64,000 nucleotides of DNA. Origin: Alkalicoccus luteus (GTDB lineage Bacteria; Bacillota; Bacilli; Bacillales; Salisediminibacteriaceae). The stretch lies in NCBI GenBank assembly GCA_052061695.1, contig JBPZEY010000006.1; one strand, written 5' to 3'. The translations under genes were made by a program, and so were the position numbers. Under the pieces are notes generated by a model, which was given only the letters and a program-made list of their open reading frames with translations, was not told where the DNA came from and ran no database searches. This document shows, piece after piece, positions 51,632-60,452 of the stretch. The first letter of the stretch is position 1. Each line of letters opens with the position of its first letter.

Positions 51632-51849
51632 TCGCTGCGGTCTCCTTTTGAAGCGGTTTTTGAGTCGTGCTCTTCCTTCGTTTCGTACATATCATATACA
51701 GGAAGACTCTCTGCCTGTTTTTCTTTTTTACGATTTGCTTTCTTAAAACGGTAGACGCTGAAAGAAGCAGCAATAAATACGAGCGTCATCACGAGATAGG
51801 CATATCCCATACCCGGGTCATCAGGACTGGGCACTGTAAAAATATCCAT
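51628..51849 (-). CDS. small single-pass membrane protein upstream of pgeF
   Basis: A 73-residue product with one hydrophobic helix (about residues 15-33) and a long charged cytoplasmic tail rich in Lys and Glu. ATG 51849 is preferred because AAAGGA lies about 8 bases upstream; an earlier in-frame start at 51879 has none. It overlaps pgeF by 4 bases (ATGA). Family unknown. Translation coupling suggests a role linked to PgeF, but that is inference. Confidence 0.65.
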   Translation of the reverse strand: MDIFTVPSPDDPGMGYAYLVMTLVFIAASFSVYRFKKANRKKEKQAESLPVYDMYETKEEHDSKTASKGDRSE

Positions 51850-51901
51850 GCTGTTCATCCTTTCTAAAGTAGCCTGCACAGTAAAGTATAGCAGATTTAG
51901 C

Positions 51902-53151
51902 TTATGTCTTCGCTATTCCGGTATCAGGTTTAACCGGTGGCGGGGAAAGCAGGCACGCGGCTGTACCAATGGCAGGAAAAAGCAGCATAATCAGCAGTAT
52001 TTCAGTATAGCCACCAAACAGATCGAAGGCAATACCGAACGGGAGCGGTCCGAATGCCGAGCCTGCAACTGTAACCGTGGTGGCAATACTCTTAATACTG
52101 CCTAGATGTGTTTTACCGAAATATTCTGGATAGACCATGGAAATACAAATTCGCTCCAGGCCGCCGACAAATCCCCAGATCAGGCCAAAGACAACAGCCA
52201 TGTAAAAAGAACTGGTCATCAGCAGTACAGCGATGAAAATAAATTGGCCGATGAAAACAAATGCGAACACATAGCGCATGCTGACGCGCTCTAATATTAA
52301 TCCTGCAGCAAGCGTTACAGGAAATCCGACAGCAGCCATCAGACTGAGTATGAAGGCTGCTGTTCCAATTCCGAGATCTGCTTCACCGGCAATGGATACA
52401 AGATGAAATGTTAGCCCGGTATTGAGCATTGATGGAATCCCGGTACACAGGAGAAGGAGCCAAAATTGTCTCGTGCGGGCAGCCTCCTTCAATGTCCAGG
52501 AAACTTCTTTAGCCTGGCTGCCGCTCCCGATTTCGTCAGGATCAGCACCATCAGGCTTTAAACCTAGCTGAGCCGGCTTGTCCTTCATCAGAAAGAAGGC
52601 AGCTGGTACGAAAATAACCAGAATGGAAACGCCCAGCACCTGCCAGGCTGTCTGCCAGCCGAATGATGTAATGAGCCACGCATTCAGCGGAGGGAACACA
52701 ACAGAGCCTGCAAAGCCGCCAATCATCATTAAACTAAAGGCTCTGCCTCGTTTGGCAGCAAACCACTGGGGTATAAGAGTATTGGGAACAAGTGTCATCG
52801 AACCTTGACCGAGCAGTCGGATCAAAAAGAAACCGACAAAGAGCATCCATGGTGATACAACAAAGCTGTTCCAGATGCAGGCGGCTGCCAGCAGAATGCT
52901 GACCGTTAAAGAGACAGCACGATGGCCGTAGCGGTCGATAGACGTACCGGCTATAAAAAGCAGAAATCCTGCTGCAAGCGTCGCTCCGGAGTAGATGCCT
53001 GACACGAGCGATCGTTCTCATGAAAAATCAGCAATATAGGAATCGATGAACACGGAATTAGAGTACGTCTGACCCGGACCGGAAAAAAACAGACTCAGGC
53101 CCCCGACCAGAACGATATACCAGCCGTAAAAAAAGTAGGTTTGGACTGCAT
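51902..53151 (-). pseudogene. MFS transporter (OFA/monocarboxylate-type), inactivated
   Basis: The gene starts with AGGGGAG and ATG 53151 (MQSKPTFF). Two lesions break it. The T-run at 53134-53128 has seven T, and one more would restore the frame that reads FYGWYIVLVGGLSLFFSGPG. A TGA at 53020-53018 then stands where relatives have Trp (ADF-S-stop-ERSLVSGIYS). From a GTG at 53005 the remaining frame runs 367 residues with about eleven helices and MFS motifs such as PQWFAAKRGRAFSLMMIGG. The family resembles OFA-type carriers of oxalate or formate. A protein re-initiated at 53005 would lack helix 1. Confidence 0.78.
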
Positions 53152-53270
53152 CAAAAAACTCCCCTGATGTATTTCGGTACACTGAATAGTTTATCAGATG
53201 ATAATGATTCTGTTGGTAATTTTACATAAACAGCGGTACGATGAAGGAAGAATGAGGAGGTGATCCGACC

Positions 53271-53594
53271 ATGGAGCCGCTCGCAAGCCACCCGTACTAC
53301 AAAGTGGAACGGGAAGTAACCTCTATTGATCAGCAGAATGTTGAGTATGAGCGGGTTATGCATTTGTACGAAGATAAGCTGGTTACACACCGCAGGGAAT
53401 TCCCGGCTGAAATTATTTTTGATATGTCGTTCAGAGAGCTTGGAGAATCGGAAGCACTGCTGTACGTTCATACTAGCAGAGGCGTATTTTCCTACCAGGT
53501 AAAACAGGATCCAACCAACTTTATTGAAGCATTTAAACAGCTGGAAAAACGAATTTTGGAAAAAGAAGCAAAAAAATACGACCATTTAAAGTAG
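53271..53594 (+). CDS. conserved-looking 107-residue soluble protein of unknown function
   Basis: A mainly alpha/beta soluble protein, starting MEPLASHPYYKVEREV and ending in a basic, coiled helix KQLEKRILEKEAKKYDHLK. VHTSRGVFSYQVKQDPTNFIEAFKQL resembles a PH-like or YcxB-type C-terminal strand-helix, which could fit a small ligand or lipid-binding fold, but I cannot name a family. GAGGAGGTG precedes the ATG. It is 11 bases upstream of the aldo/keto reductase and so in the same operon. Confidence 0.72.
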   Translation: MEPLASHPYYKVEREVTSIDQQNVEYERVMHLYEDKLVTHRREFPAEIIFDMSFRELGESEALLYVHTSRGVFSYQVKQDPTNFIEAFKQLEKRILEKEAKKYDHLK

Positions 53595-53605
53595 GGGATG
53601 ATGGC

Positions 53606-54586
53606 ATGCATTTTCGAAAGCTTGGGAAAACTGGAATGGAAGTCAGCGAGATCGGTTTTGGCACGTGGGCGGCTGGCGGATCATGGGGAACTACAGATGA
53701 CACAGACGCCCTCAGAGGGTTGGAAGTAGCTGCAGACGAAGGCGTTAATTTCTTTGATACAGCGGATGTCTATGGAGATGGTCATGCAGAAGAACTGTTG
53801 AAAAGAGCCTTCTCAGACCGTTCTGATATCTATATAGCCAGTAAATTTTGTCGCGCTGGTGACATCCACGATCCGGCTTCTTATACAGAGGAGAGCGTCC
53901 GAGGCTGGCTGGAAGGGACGCTAAGACGACTGGGTAGAGATACATTGGACCTCTATCAGATTCACTGTCCGCCTCCGGAAATCATAAAAGAAGGCAGTGT
54001 CTTCGGTGTTCTTGACAAGCTGAAACAAGAGGGCTTGATAAAAAGTTACGGAGTCAGTGTGGAAACAGTGGAAGAAGGAGTTGCCAGCATGCAGCACGAC
54101 GGGGTAGATGTGCTGCAGGTAATATTTAATATATTTCGCCAGAAGCCCGTGCAGCGTTTGTTCCCAGAGGCACAGCAGAAACAAGTTGGAATTTTAGCGC
54201 GAGTGCCGCTTGCAAGCGGTCTGCTTACAGGTAAGTTCAGTCAAGGGCATCAGTTTGAAGCAGACGACCATCGCTCCTTCAACGCAGACGGTCAAGCTTT
54301 TAATGTCGGTGAAACGTTCGCTGGCATCCCGTTTGAAACCGGCGTGGAGCTGAGCAGGCGGCTGGAGTGGATTGCAGAAGGACGACACAGCATGAGCAGA
54401 GCAGCCTTGCGATGGGTGCTGGAGCATGAGGCAGTGTCTTCTGTTATTCCAGGCTTTAAGAATGAACAGCAGGCGATGGAGAATATCATGGCAGCCAGTG
54501 TAAAAGGCTTTACAGAAGAGGAAATGCAGCGGCTGCAGGCGTTTTATGAACAGGAAGTACATGATCTTATCCGCGGCGTTTATTAA
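53606..54586 (+). CDS. aldo/keto reductase
   Basis: A 326-residue (beta/alpha)8 NADPH-dependent oxidoreductase. The catalytic tetrad is visible: Asp and Tyr in FFDTADVYGDGHAE, Lys in YIASKFCRAG and His in YQIHCPPPE. The cofactor region near the C-terminus is ALRWVLEHEAVSSVIPGFKN. It resembles the YhdN/IolS group of Bacillus general-stress reductases. Substrate unknown. It shares a transcript with the 107-residue gene and ends at a terminator. Confidence 0.92.
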   Translation: MHFRKLGKTGMEVSEIGFGTWAAGGSWGTTDDTDALRGLEVAADEGVNFFDTADVYGDGHAEELLKRAFSDRSDIYIASKFCRAGDIHDPASYTEESVRGWLEGTLRRLGRDTLDLYQIHCPPPEIIKEGSVFGVLDKLKQEGLIKSYGVSVETVEEGVASMQHDGVDVLQVIFNIFRQKPVQRLFPEAQQKQVGILARVPLASGLLTGKFSQGHQFEADDHRSFNADGQAFNVGETFAGIPFETGVELSRRLEWIAEGRHSMSRAALRWVLEHEAVSSVIPGFKNEQQAMENIMAASVKGFTEEEMQRLQAFYEQEVHDLIRGVY

Positions 54587-54617
54587 ATTAAACGAACAGA
54601 ACGATCGAATTAAAAGG

Positions 54618-54650
54618 GAGGAGGCCCCATTAAAGGCGCCTCCTCTATTT
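54618..54650. terminator. terminator between the aldo/keto reductase and pepF genes
   Basis: GAGGAGGC pairs with GCCTCCTC around CCCATTAAAGGC, followed by TATTTATTT. Confidence 0.68.
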
Positions 54651-54710
54651 ATTTGAAAAGATTAGGAAGGTCGCTCCTCGGCAGTGAAAAAGAGCGTTTA
54701 TTGGAGCATG

Positions 54711-56402
54711 TTACCTTTCTAAAGCTTCCAGCTGCTGCTCGATAAAATTAGCCAGTTCCTTTACCATCTCATCAGAAAAATCAAATGCAATCCCGGCTTC
54801 TTCATATACCTCGGGGAGCGGCTTTGAGCTACCGAGCTGAAGTGCTCTGTTGAAAGCCTCCAGCGCCTGAACAGGATCTCGTTGATAGTTTCGGTACAAT
54901 TGAAGAGCACCCAGCTGTGCGATTACATATTCAATGAAATAAAAAGGCACTTCATAAATGTGAAGAATTCTCATCCACGATAGTTCCTGCGCGTGCTCAA
55001 TTCCAGTCCAGTCGGCCGTTGAAGCGTCAAAGCTGATCTGCATACGCTTGAATGCTTCCAGACGTTCTTGTTCTGTGTGTTGCGGATTCTCATACATCCA
55101 ATGCTGAAACTGGTCGACCACGGCCCCGACTGGAAGGAAATTGATAATATCACGAAAGTGGTCGCGCTGCGCACGAATCAGGTCTTTAGGCTCTCCATAA
55201 AATTCAGACCAGTGATTCATCGTCAGCAGTTCCATGGACATGCTGGCGAGCTCAGCTGATTCCATTGGGGCAGATCGATATTCATGTATACGAAAGCCGG
55301 AAGAGCGGTTATTGTGCAGACAGTGGCCCATTTCATGAAGGATCGTGATCATATCGTCGTGAACAGACGCAGCGTTCATAAAAATAAACGAATCGCGGCT
55401 GACAGGAAGATAAGAGCAAAAGCCGCCTGGAGCTTTACCTTGGCGCGCATCTAAATCAAGCCGGTTATGCTCGTCCATCGATTCAAGCAGACTTCCATAA
55501 GATGAGTGGACACGATTTAAAACCGTTTTAGATTTTTCTGTTAATTCCAGTACGGTTGTAAAAGGTTTCAATTGCTCATGATTCGTGGGAGTACCTCGCA
55601 GATCCCAAGGACGATAGGTAGAAAGGCCGAGCTCTGACATATGCAGGCGCGCATATTTTTCTTTAAGCGGAACGATATGACGCTTAATCGAATCGGCGAG
55701 CTGTCTGCATTGTTCCGGAGTGTAGTCGAAGCGCTCGTATTTTTGAAACATGTAATCGCGATAATTTGCAAGCCCTGCGTTATCTGCCTTTTTCTGTCGA
55801 AGCTGGATAAGGCTGCTCATAATGGATTGCAGCTCTTTTTGCTCAGCTTCAAAGCAGGAGCTGATGAGACGAAATGCTTTTTCGCGAACATCCCTGTCAC
55901 TTGATTCGAGTTTCGGAGAGAGCTCACTAAGCGATAGCGGTTTTCCTTCCCATTCTACATTCATCGATCCCGTAATTTCAAAATACCTCGTAGCAAGTGC
56001 ATCTTCCTCGATCTCAAGCCGTGTGTTTGCTTCTGTATACAGCTGATCTTGGTTGTGAAGGCGTTTTACTAAATACGTGAGGGACGAGGAGGGGCGTTGA
56101 GCTGCAGCAGACCGAAGGAATTTTTTGTCAGCCTCCGACTGAAATGCTTTTCGAAGCGGTTCAATGTGCTGCTGGTCAAATTCCACCTGTTCTTTTTTCT
56201 GCTCGTCATCACTGAAGCATTGAAATTCAATATAGTGCCCGGTAATGATTTCTTCAATTTCATCTAAAAGAGCCGATCTGCGCGCGAGCCAATCATTCCA
56301 CTCGTCCTCAGTAGCAGGGTGCTCATTCAAAAGAGCATCAAAGGATTGTTTTAAATTGTCGGTATCGCGAATGTCAAATCGGTTTATGTAAAAATCGGTC
56401 AT
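54711..56402 (-). CDS. M3-family oligoendopeptidase (PepF-like)
   Basis: A zinc metallopeptidase that degrades short peptides in the cytoplasm. The M3 signature is ITILHEMGHCLHNN (HExxH), with the third zinc ligand Glu in MESAELASMSMELL. 563 residues is close to the Bacillus PepF/YjbG and M3 family lengths. The N-terminal PepF helical part is present. Start ATG 56402 has AGGAGGG 8 bases upstream. It is a single gene with no linked partner. Confidence 0.92.
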   Translation of the reverse strand: MTDFYINRFDIRDTDNLKQSFDALLNEHPATEDEWNDWLARRSALLDEIEEIITGHYIEFQCFSDDEQKKEQVEFDQQHIEPLRKAFQSEADKKFLRSAAAQRPSSSLTYLVKRLHNQDQLYTEANTRLEIEEDALATRYFEITGSMNVEWEGKPLSLSELSPKLESSDRDVREKAFRLISSCFEAEQKELQSIMSSLIQLRQKKADNAGLANYRDYMFQKYERFDYTPEQCRQLADSIKRHIVPLKEKYARLHMSELGLSTYRPWDLRGTPTNHEQLKPFTTVLELTEKSKTVLNRVHSSYGSLLESMDEHNRLDLDARQGKAPGGFCSYLPVSRDSFIFMNAASVHDDMITILHEMGHCLHNNRSSGFRIHEYRSAPMESAELASMSMELLTMNHWSEFYGEPKDLIRAQRDHFRDIINFLPVGAVVDQFQHWMYENPQHTEQERLEAFKRMQISFDASTADWTGIEHAQELSWMRILHIYEVPFYFIEYVIAQLGALQLYRNYQRDPVQALEAFNRALQLGSSKPLPEVYEEAGIAFDFSDEMVKELANFIEQQLEALER

Positions 56403-56523
56403 TTATATCCCTCCTGTTTACCATTCAGTATATAGGAGGGAATCGAAAATGTCGAAATGTGCAATAGATGAACAACAACAGAAAAGAACTCCGGCTGTAT
56501 GCCGGAGCTCAAATTGATTTACA

Positions 56524-57774
56524 TTAAGGAGTATCGACAACTGTTACATTGATTGTCTGGCGACCAAAGTTAATTGCTTCCTGGTGGCTCTGCATATACA
56601 GGTCAACTTTGTTGCCTGTAATGGCGCCGCCAGTGTCACCAGCGATAGCTGTTCCATATCCTTCTACTTCTACAGTTGAACCAAGTGGAATCACGTTAGG
56701 GTCAACAGCAATTACTTTCTGGTCAGGGTTTGCATTCAGGTCGATACCTGTAGCGGTAACACCTGTGCATCCAGTGCAGTTTGCAGTATAAGCTGTAGCT
56801 TCTACTGTAAGTGTTTCACCTTCAGCTTCACCAGAGGAAGAACTTGTAGTAGCTGCTTCTTCAGCTGCTGCTTCTTCAGCTGCTGCTTCTTCAGCTGCTG
56901 CTTCTTCAGCTGCTGCTTCTTCAGCTGCTGCTTCTTCAGCTGCTGCTTCTTCGGCTGCTGCTTCTTCGGCTGCTGCTTCTTCGGCTGCTGCTTCTTCAGC
57001 TGCTGCTTCTTCGGCTGCTGCTTCTTCGGCTGCTGCTTCTTCAGCTGCTGCTTCTTCAGCTGCTGCTTCTTCAGCTGCTGCTTCTTCAGCTGCTGCTTCT
57101 TCAGCTGCTGCTTCTTCAGCTGCTGCTTCTTCAGCTGCTGCTTCTTCGGCTGCTGCTTCTTCAGCTGCTGCTTCTTCAGCTGCTGCTTCTTCTTCAGCCG
57201 CTTCAGCTACTGCTGATTCATCTGCGGCATTTTCCTGTGCCTGAGGTGCAGCATTGACAGCATCGTAAAGGGCGCTGATCGTCTCTGGAGTTGCTACTCC
57301 AGACTGCTCAAGACCGTATGCAGCTTGAAGCTCTTGTACAGCTTCTTCTGTAATTGGACCAAAGATACCATCGATATCAAAGTTATATTTTCCAAGATCA
57401 TTCAGATCCTGCTGTAGTTCTTCTACAAGATAACCTGTGTCTCCATGAGACAGTTCGGAAAGGGCCTTAGCTGTCTGAACTCCTGCCAGACCATCTACCA
57501 TCAGGTCGTATTCCTTTTGGAAGTCAGTTACGGCCGCTGCAGTGTCTGCAGTGTAAACGTCATTGCCTTCCTCAAGAAGTCCGCGTTCTGAAAGCAGTTC
57601 ATTCAGCTCTTCAACGTGAACGCTCGTTTTACCTTCATATAGAAGCTCTTCACCCAACTCGCTTCCTTCATCTGCGCTTACGGCGTTACCGCCTGCAAAA
57701 AGAATAGCACCTGCTGCGACTGCCGAGAGACCAAGACGCTTGATGGACGTTAACGATTCATTCATTTTCTTCAT
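56524..57774 (-). CDS. cell-wall protein with two peptidoglycan-binding repeats, a Glu-Ala repeat and a 3D domain
   Basis: An exported wall enzyme candidate of the YocH/3D type. It has a signal peptide (about 1-32, ending GGNAVSA), then two PG_binding_1-like domains (about 45-95 and 98-150, each with DG.x.G.xT..A). About 22 copies of EEAAA (roughly 180-300) form a linker, and a C-terminal 3D domain follows with TAYTANCTGCTGVTATG, VAVDP/VIAVDPNVIPLGS and AGDTGGAI. The three Asp of the 3D domain match MltA-like lytic enzymes. Start ATG 57774 is 10 bases after AAGGAGG. Confidence 0.88.
   Translation of the reverse strand: MKKMNESLTSIKRLGLSAVAAGAILFAGGNAVSADEGSELGEELLYEGKTSVHVEELNELLSERGLLEEGNDVYTADTAAAVTDFQKEYDLMVDGLAGVQTAKALSELSHGDTGYLVEELQQDLNDLGKYNFDIDGIFGPITEEAVQELQAAYGLEQSGVATPETISALYDAVNAAPQAQENAADESAVAEAAEEEAAAEEAAAEEAAAEEAAAEEAAAEEAAAEEAAAEEAAAEEAAAEEAAAEEAAAEEAAAEEAAAEEAAAEEAAAEEAAAEEAAAEEAAAEEAAAEEAAAEEAAAEEAAAEEAATTSSSSGEAEGETLTVEATAYTANCTGCTGVTATGIDLNANPDQKVIAVDPNVIPLGSTVEVEGYGTAIAGDTGGAITGNKVDLYMQSHQEAINFGRQTINVTVVDTP
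56853..57195. repeat. 15-bp tandem repeat encoding EEAAA, about 22 copies
   Basis: The unit is GCTGCTTCTTCAGCT-like on the plus strand, with a silent A/G change (TTCAGCT or TTCGGCT) that marks subgroups. The reading frame is intact through all units. Such arrays change copy number by slippage or unequal crossing-over. Confidence 0.9.
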
Positions 57775-58162
57775 ATGTGAAGAAACCTCCTTCGTTGTTC
57801 TAGCTTTCATTCAACGAGGCTAATCGTATCAGCCAGGAAACAAGGAGGCAATAGGATTTCATGTTTCTTAATATACTGAAACGGGATTGTTATAGTCTGA
57901 AATATGGATGTTATAATTCATAGATTATCCCATAAATCGGTGGAGATGAAAAAGAGAGTGAACAAAAAGGGGGAAAAGCAGGGTGAGAGAAGAAGTAAAA
58001 GGCTGCTTCTTGTAGGTATAACCGGAAATGAAGCGTGAAAAACATTCATCGGCTGAATCACCTGAAGCTCACAGTTCAGCGCGTCTTCATTTTCATTCTG
58101 TTATTATTATAGAGTGGAACTTGCCATGATGAAACCTCTATAGAGGAAGAAGGGATAAAAGT
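57775..58162. other. divergent intergenic region upstream of the 3D-domain gene
   Basis: About 390 bases. It contains the AAGGAGG site of the 3D-domain gene. Two direct TGTTAT repeats stand 21 bases apart (57888-57893 and 57909-57914), reminiscent of but not spaced like a WalR box. I see no clear gene. A 30-codon frame at 57947-58039 has only a poor ribosome site. Confidence 0.45.
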
Positions 58163-58336
58163 ATGAGACCGATATGGGCCGGACTGCTGTACGTCATTTG
58201 TCTGGCGTCCGTTACAGCAGGACCTGCCGCTCGTTTCTACGGGGCCGGTTATGAATTTTATCTGATTAGTCTGCTTGGCGCAATTGGTGTATGGAAGATG
58301 GAGAACAGGCGCCGCCAAAGTGTTGAGCGCAATTAA
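58163..58336 (+). CDS. 57-residue membrane protein of unknown function
   Basis: A frame from ATG 58163 to TAA 58336 with two hydrophobic segments (about 4-22 and 32-43) and a basic tail ENRRRQSVERN. AGAAGGG lies 8 bases before the ATG. It lies 51 bases ahead of the methionine aminopeptidase gene on the same strand and could share its transcript. No family is recognised. Confidence 0.58.
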   Translation: MRPIWAGLLYVICLASVTAGPAARFYGAGYEFYLISLLGAIGVWKMENRRRQSVERN

Positions 58337-58387
58337 GCAGACTGATATGATAAGAGAGGTTTAACAAGAAGAAAAGGATGTGTCGTC

Positions 58388-59158
58388 ATGATTCAACGAA
58401 AGTCCCAGCGGGAAATTGAATTGATGAAGGAAGCAGGCGTTTTAGTTGCGAGCCTTCACCGTAAAATAGCAACGATGATCAAACCAGGTATCTCGACGCT
58501 GGAAATTGATGAATTTGTTGAAACAACACTACGTGCTCACGGTGCAAAGCCTGCCCAAAAAGGGTATCAGGGATATGAATTTGCCACATGTGCCTCGATC
58601 AATGATGAAATCTGCCACGGATTTCCGAGACGGACAAAGCTGAAACAGGGAGATATCGTGACGGTGGATTTCGTTGTTGATTTAAATGGAGGATTAGCGG
58701 ATTCTGCCTGGACGTATGAAGTTGGTGAAGTGAGCGAGGAAGCTCAGCAGCTGAACCGCGTGACGAAAGAGGCACTATATAAAGGCATCGAACAAGCAAG
58801 GCACGGCAGCAGGATTGGAGATATCGGTGCTGCGATCCAGAGCTACATTGAACCTTATGGATATGGTATCGTCCGCGATTTTGCAGGCCATGGAATTGGC
58901 CCTACGATTCATGAAGAACCGAATATCCCCCATTATGGACAAGCAGGCAAAGGAACAAGGCTGAAAGAGGGAATGGTCATTACGATTGAACCGATGATCA
59001 ATATTGGCAAATGGCAGTCGAAGATGGACAGCAATGGATGGACGGCGCGAACAAGAGATGGCTCTCTATCATCTCAGTACGAGCACACGCTGGTTATCCA
59101 GAAAGAAGCTCCGATCATTACAACCGACCAAGATCGGGAGGACTTGCTTGATTTATAG
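58388..59158 (+). CDS. map: type I methionine aminopeptidase
   Basis: Removes the initiator Met from new proteins. Pita-bread fold with the five metal ligands in VDFVVDLNGGLADSAWT (two Asp), GHGIGPTIHEEP (His), IEPM (Glu) and SQYEHTLV (Glu). HGFP (His-79 type) is present in CHGFPRR. 256 residues. It lies away from the ribosomal-protein cluster and is probably the second, YflG-like paralogue. AAAAGGATG precedes the ATG. Confidence 0.93.
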   Translation: MIQRKSQREIELMKEAGVLVASLHRKIATMIKPGISTLEIDEFVETTLRAHGAKPAQKGYQGYEFATCASINDEICHGFPRRTKLKQGDIVTVDFVVDLNGGLADSAWTYEVGEVSEEAQQLNRVTKEALYKGIEQARHGSRIGDIGAAIQSYIEPYGYGIVRDFAGHGIGPTIHEEPNIPHYGQAGKGTRLKEGMVITIEPMINIGKWQSKMDSNGWTARTRDGSLSSQYEHTLVIQKEAPIITTDQDREDLLDL

Positions 59159-59180
59159 AAATTCCCGTATTCAGACAGGA

Positions 59181-59226
59181 AAAAAAGAAGCGCTGAAGAA
59201 TAGTATCTTCTAGCGCTTCTTTTTTA
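59181..59226. terminator. terminator after map
   Basis: AAAAAAGAAGCGCT pairs perfectly with AGCGCTTCTTTTTT around an AT-rich loop. Confidence 0.88.
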
Positions 59227-59367
59227 TTTTACCGCGGCGCATCATGTTAAATGGAAATGGCGGCTTTATTTGCAGCAAACGAAACAAATGACTTTCTTTC
59301 AACCTGCAGGTCTGCAGCAATGCCGAGCACCGTGGCGTTCAATGAACGATCAGCGCTGTGATTCCGT

Positions 59368-59493
59368 TTACCAGCCCACGTAATAAACTCCGCCTGCAAG
59401 TGCAGTAACGGTAAAGAAGGCAGCAATTAATTTCGGGAATTTCCGCTTTGGTTTCTTCGGTTCAAGCGGGGAGATGGGAATGTGTCCTAACAT
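59368..59493 (-). CDS. 41-residue membrane protein, possibly frameshifted
   Basis: From ATG 59493 (GGAGG 7 bases upstream) to TAA 59368. The sequence starts MLGHIPISPLEPKKPKRKFP and continues into one hydrophobic helix ending GGVYYVGW. Another frame on the same strand continues past the stop from about 59400 to TAA 59247, reading WAGKRNHSADRS and then LNATVLGIAADLQVERK, which looks coding. A single frameshift would make one protein of about 80 residues. I do not know the family. Confidence 0.5.
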   Translation of the reverse strand: MLGHIPISPLEPKKPKRKFPKLIAAFFTVTALAGGVYYVGW

Positions 59494-59592
59494 GAAAAGC
59501 CTCCGTCTGATTAAATTGTCTTTACAGTATACCAGTGATCAGATCGAACACATAGGGATTACCTGTTTTTTTAACGTGAAGGAGTGAGTGAA

Positions 59593-60435
59593 TTGACATT
59601 TCAGGAAGAGATGAAGGAGATAGGCCAGGACATCGAAGCAAACAGCAGCACGATCGCAACAGATATTCAACGAGAATTTAAACGCAACTACGACGGTCAC
59701 TTCACAAAAATATCCGAAGCAAATGTAGAAGAAGAGATTGCGGTACTCATTCAAATTTTTGCAGATGGACTTCAGCTCCATGATGCTGAGCAGGCGTTAG
59801 ATCGGATTCACAGCTGGGGGGAGCGTTTTGGCAAGCGGGCAGCAGAAATCGAGCTTTCGGCGGAAAAAGCGATGCTCGTTGTACCCGTCATGCGTAAAGA
59901 GCTCTATCGATTTATCCGCAGCCGGTTTCAGGAAGAGCGGCACCAATTTACCGACTACTATACGCTGGCAGACCGATTAAATCCACTGATTGATGGCGCC
60001 ATCTACTCATTTACGCGTGCATATACAACAACCAACGAGGCGGTATTTGAAAAAGCTCAGAAGGAAATCATGGAGCTGTCTGTACCGGTTGTACCGCTGA
60101 CTGCAGATACGGCTATTCTTCCGGTAATCGGCACGATCGATACAAAACGAGCGGAAGAACTCATGAATCAGTCTCTCGAGCGAAGCAGGGAGCTTCAGCT
60201 TACTACGATGATTATCGATCTCTCAGGAGTGCATATGATAGATACGTACGTGGCACATAATTTATATCAGCTCCACGAGGCGCTGCGCATTACCGGCGTA
60301 ACGGTTGTATTTTCAGGAATGCGGCCTGATATCGCTCAGACGATTGTAAGCCTGGGCATCCGTTTTGATGACTTGACGATTGTGAGCAGCCTGCAGCAGG
60401 CACTTCGGCAAGCCGGCTTAAAGCTGCAGGATTAA
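59593..60435 (+). CDS. RsbR-family stressosome protein
   Basis: A 280-residue protein with an N-terminal non-heme-globin-like sensor domain (about 1-150, all helical) and a C-terminal STAS domain (about 165-280). The STAS shows VIGTIDTKRAEEL, with the Thr that RsbT phosphorylates in related proteins (GTIDT), and MIIDLSGVHMIDTYVAHNL. RsbR paralogues build the stressosome that controls SigB. TTG 59593 is 8 bases after AAGGAG; GTG 59584 would overlap it. No rsbS, rsbT or rsbU is near, so it is an orphan paralogue in an operon with a GNAT enzyme. Confidence 0.87.
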   Translation: MTFQEEMKEIGQDIEANSSTIATDIQREFKRNYDGHFTKISEANVEEEIAVLIQIFADGLQLHDAEQALDRIHSWGERFGKRAAEIELSAEKAMLVVPVMRKELYRFIRSRFQEERHQFTDYYTLADRLNPLIDGAIYSFTRAYTTTNEAVFEKAQKEIMELSVPVVPLTADTAILPVIGTIDTKRAEELMNQSLERSRELQLTTMIIDLSGVHMIDTYVAHNLYQLHEALRITGVTVVFSGMRPDIAQTIVSLGIRFDDLTIVSSLQQALRQAGLKLQD

Positions 60436-60452
60436 TCAGGAGGGCGATAGAC

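Noticed and set aside
56853..57195. CRISPR array or satellite-type non-coding repeat
   Set aside because: There are no spacers, the unit is 15 bases, and it keeps a continuous reading frame inside a gene with signal peptide and known domains.
57947..58039. 30-codon frame MKKRVNKK... upstream of the 57-residue gene
   Set aside because: The only purine-rich stretch is 2 bases before the ATG, and the composition is very Lys/Arg rich like random AG-rich DNA.
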